Shown here one piece after another: positions 61,919 to 64,000 of a stretch of 64,000 nucleotides of DNA. The stretch spans positions 62,001-126,000 of the forward strand of contig NZ_JBLZHU010000004.1 in NCBI RefSeq assembly GCF_048892425.1, read 5' to 3'. The notes under the pieces are model-generated. The model was not told where the DNA came from. It saw nothing but the letters and a program-made list of their open reading frames with translations, and did no database searches. Each line of letters begins with the position of its first letter. Positions within the stretch are counted from its first letter, which is position 1. The position numbers were made by a program, and so were the translations under genes. The stretch is from Pacificispira sp002696645 (GTDB lineage Bacteria > Pseudomonadota > Alphaproteobacteria > UBA8366 > Aestuariispiraceae).

Positions 61919-62419
61919 TCATGTGATCGGAACCGGGGTGACCGTGCCCGATTGGCGCGACAGGCTGCCGTCTTCATATTCGATGCCCATCAGCGCCAGG
62001 GGAACGACGGGTCCGCCCATATCCAATTCCCGCACCGGTTCAACGCGAAAGCCAAACGGGGCGTAATAGCCGGGATCACCGATGATCAGGATCGCCGGCG
62101 CGCCGGACAGGCGCACCGCATCCATCCCCTTGCGCACCAGCCCGCGCCCAATGCCCAGCCCGCGCAGTTCCGGGCGCACGGCCAATGGTCCCAGCAGGGG
62201 AACGACCTGACCATCGGGCAGGCAAACCGGCCAGAACCGGATGGAGGCCACCATTTCCTTGGATTTCTTGGCGACGAAACAGAATTGCGGCATCGGCGCG
62301 CGCTGGTCACGAAACCGCACCACATTGCGGGAATGACGACCGGGCCCAAAGGCCAGGTCCATCAGGGTTTCTATATCAGCCGCATCAGCGGCGGTTTCTT
62401 TTGTCAGGGCATATCTCAT
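61919..62419 (-). CDS. GNAT-family N-acetyltransferase (YhbS-like)
   Basis: 166 residues. The acetyl-CoA binding segment reads LAVRPELRGLGIGRGLVRKG (about 82-101), followed by ILIIGDPGYYAPFGFRVEP, which is typical of the YhbS-like branch. The N-terminus has AADIETLMDLAFGPGRHSR. GAGG lies upstream of ATG 62419. The target is unknown. It is on the same strand as tRNA-Gly and the methyltransferase but not obviously in an operon with either. Confidence 0.9.
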   Translation of the reverse strand: MRYALTKETAADAADIETLMDLAFGPGRHSRNVVRFRDQRAPMPQFCFVAKKSKEMVASIRFWPVCLPDGQVVPLLGPLAVRPELRGLGIGRGLVRKGMDAVRLSGAPAILIIGDPGYYAPFGFRVEPVRELDMGGPVVPLALMGIEYEDGSLSRQSGTVTPVPIT

Positions 62420-62800
62420 TGACGCTCTCGTCCTCTAATCAACATCTTAACTCAGGGGAAATCGAGGGCGTCAGGGGTGTAAACTGGAACGTTACCAAAA
62501 GGTTGCGTTCAACCGTCCCATTCCCCGCGCACCGTCGATATCGGCACAACGCAGGCCGCTCCGGCCCAGACAAGGGGCGGGTGCGGCGCAGCTTCGTCGC
62601 GCATCAGATCGGAAAGAGGATGGTCGTTGAGACACGGTTTTCTCGTCGCTTCTTAGTATGCAAAACGACGCTATCACGGCTTTCGCCAGTGCACAATTCT
62701 GTGTTCACCCTAAATTGACCAGCCGTGTGCTGGTATCCAGGTCCCGCCTGCACTAGGCTTGTAGCAATTAGAAAAACACCAGTCCATAGGGGGGTCCAGA
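62420..62800. other. Intergenic region upstream of the ABC substrate-binding gene
   Basis: About 380 bp between divergent genes. It contains no frame with a ribosome site. It probably holds the promoters of the GNAT gene and of the ABC operon starting at 62801. A TTGACC at 62715-62720 is a candidate -35 box, but no matching -10 box at the usual spacing was found. Confidence 0.4.
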
Positions 62801-64000
62801 ATGCTGTTGAGCGAAAGCGGTCTTAAGAAAATCATGCTGGCGGTCGGTTTGCTGGCCGCATTTCAGCTTATACCCCCTGCACAGGCACAGGAGTGGTCAC
62901 AGATTGAACAAAAGGCGAGCGGTCAGACAGTGTATTGGAACGCCTGGGGCGGAGATGAGGCGATCAACGCCTATATCCGCTGGGTCGGGGAGCGTGTGGC
63001 GGCAGACTATGGCGTAACCGTTGAGCATGTGAAGCTGGCAGATACGGCTGACGCCGTGCGCAAAGTGGTTGCTGAGAAATCGGCCGGGCGGAATGACGGC
63101 GGGTCGGTCGACCTGATCTGGATCAATGGCGAAAATTTTAAGGCGATGAAGGATCAGGCCCTGTTGCACGGCCCGATTACCGACACATTGCCCAATTACG
63201 CCCTGATCGATACCAAGGCCAATCCCGCCGTGGAATTGGACTTCACGATCCCGACCGAGGGGCTGGAATCCCCCTGGGGTCAGGCGAAGCTGGTCTTCAT
63301 ATATGACAATGCGATTGTTCAGGATCCGCCCAAGACGATGATGGCATTGCAGGCCTATGCCCTGGCGCATCCCGGCCGCGTGACCTATCCGGCGCCGCCG
63401 CAATTTCTGGGCACGACATTCCTAAAGCAGGCTTTGTATGAAGTGGTCGAAACGCCCGATGCCCTGCTGCAGCCAGCGGGGGATAATTTCGAGTCTGTGA
63501 CCGCGCCGCTGTGGGCCTATCTGGACAAAATTCACCCGGCCCTGTGGCGCGAGGGGCGCGACTATCCCGATGGTGACGACGCGCTGATCCGTCTGCTGGA
63601 TGAAGGAGCGGTTGATTTTGCCCTGTCCTTCCATCCCGGGCGCGCATCGTCGGCCATCACGCAGGGACTTTTGCCTGATACGGCACGGACATTCGTTCTG
63701 GATGGCGGCACGATCGGCAACACGCATTATGTCGCCATCCCCTATAACGCCGCCCATAAAGAAGGGGCCATGGTATTGGCGAATTTCCTGCTGTCCCCGG
63801 AGGCCCAGGCGCATAAGCAGGATCCCGATATCTGGGGTGATATGACCGTGCTGACCATGGACAAGCTGGCCCCAGAAGGACGCGCCCTGTTTGATGCCCT
63901 GCCCCGCGGCATCGCGACACTATCTCCTGCGGAACTGGGCCCAACCCTGCCGGAGCCGCACCCCAGTTGGATGACGCGGATCGAAAACAAGTGGCTGGAG
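62801..64000 (+). CDS. ABC transporter substrate-binding protein, YnjB-like (3' end outside the window)
   Basis: At least 400 residues; the frame is open at the window end. A run of G (GGGGGG) lies about 7 nt before ATG 62801. A Sec signal is clear (ILAVGLLAAFQLIPPAQAQ-like, residues about 10-30). The mature start TVYWNAWGGDEAINAYIRWV, then DLIWINGENFKAMK and SPWGQAKLVFIYDN match the YnjB type of extracellular solute-binding proteins. E. coli YnjB belongs to an uncharacterised ABC importer, YnjBCD; the permease and ATPase would be expected just beyond the window. Ligand unknown. Confidence 0.9.
   Translation, partial: MLLSESGLKKIMLAVGLLAAFQLIPPAQAQEWSQIEQKASGQTVYWNAWGGDEAINAYIRWVGERVAADYGVTVEHVKLADTADAVRKVVAEKSAGRNDGGSVDLIWINGENFKAMKDQALLHGPITDTLPNYALIDTKANPAVELDFTIPTEGLESPWGQAKLVFIYDNAIVQDPPKTMMALQAYALAHPGRVTYPAPPQFLGTTFLKQALYEVVETPDALLQPAGDNFESVTAPLWAYLDKIHPALWREGRDYPDGDDALIRLLDEGAVDFALSFHPGRASSAITQGLLPDTARTFVLDGGTIGNTHYVAIPYNAAHKEGAMVLANFLLSPEAQAHKQDPDIWGDMTVLTMDKLAPEGRALFDALPRGIATLSPAELGPTLPEPHPSWMTRIENKWLE

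Overview
The window looks like a chromosomal stretch of an alphaproteobacterium. Two things suggest this: the gene order mutY / DUF721 / DsbA-like thioredoxin / smc, and a DUF4170 protein, a family I associate with that class. Base composition is moderately GC-rich, with a few AT-rich islands. I cannot name the genus; a marine Rhodospirillales-like organism is a guess. No phage, CRISPR array or intact insertion sequence was seen.

Layout. (1) 1-8806 is a catabolic and uptake block: aldehyde dehydrogenase (cut by the window start), an FAD/GcvT-type N-demethylating oxidoreductase, an amino-acid-type ABC importer, an acetoacetate-decarboxylase-like protein and two XRE-cupin regulators. One regulator sits beside a pair of abutting palindromic operators. 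(2) 8866-16640 is a tightly overlapping minus-strand operon for a modified surface sugar. It holds an MBOAT O-acyltransferase, an SGNH-like partner, a CMP-sugar synthetase, a short-chain dehydrogenase, an unknown GT-B-like protein, an aldo/keto reductase, a methyltransferase and an AT-rich GNAT acetyltransferase. (3) 17316-26857 holds tRNA-Ser, a hydantoinase, smc, a DsbA-like protein, DUF721, mutY and an MscS channel. (4) 26878-28961 is leuA, preceded by a leucine-rich leader peptide that implies attenuation. (5) 28962-38792 is housekeeping: a long dispersed repeat pair, a tandem-duplicated DUF4170 protein, ubiD, methyltransferases, msrA, a small XRE regulator with three evenly spaced palindromes, a soluble sugar dehydrogenase and pgk.

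(6) 38803-55380 is the most distinctive region. It has a complete type I secretion apparatus (TolC-like, ABC exporter with a degenerate signature motif, HlyD-like) and, on the same strand, a 2662-residue LamG/cadherin-like adhesin. The adhesin begins with a tandem helical repeat I do not recognise. Directly downstream is a protein that fuses a branched-chain-amino-acid-type periplasmic receptor to an MscS channel. The inferred picture is an exported adhesin plus a possibly ligand-gated channel, perhaps co-expressed.

(7) 55746-64000 holds a periplasmic TPR protein, ispE, a [2Fe-2S] thioredoxin-like ferredoxin, a peptidoglycan-binding/GH46-like hydrolase, a small coiled-coil protein in an AT-rich neighbourhood, a small membrane protein, a methyltransferase, tRNA-Gly, a GNAT protein and a YnjB-like ABC substrate-binding protein cut by the window end.

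All family calls come from reading motifs by eye; no database search was run.
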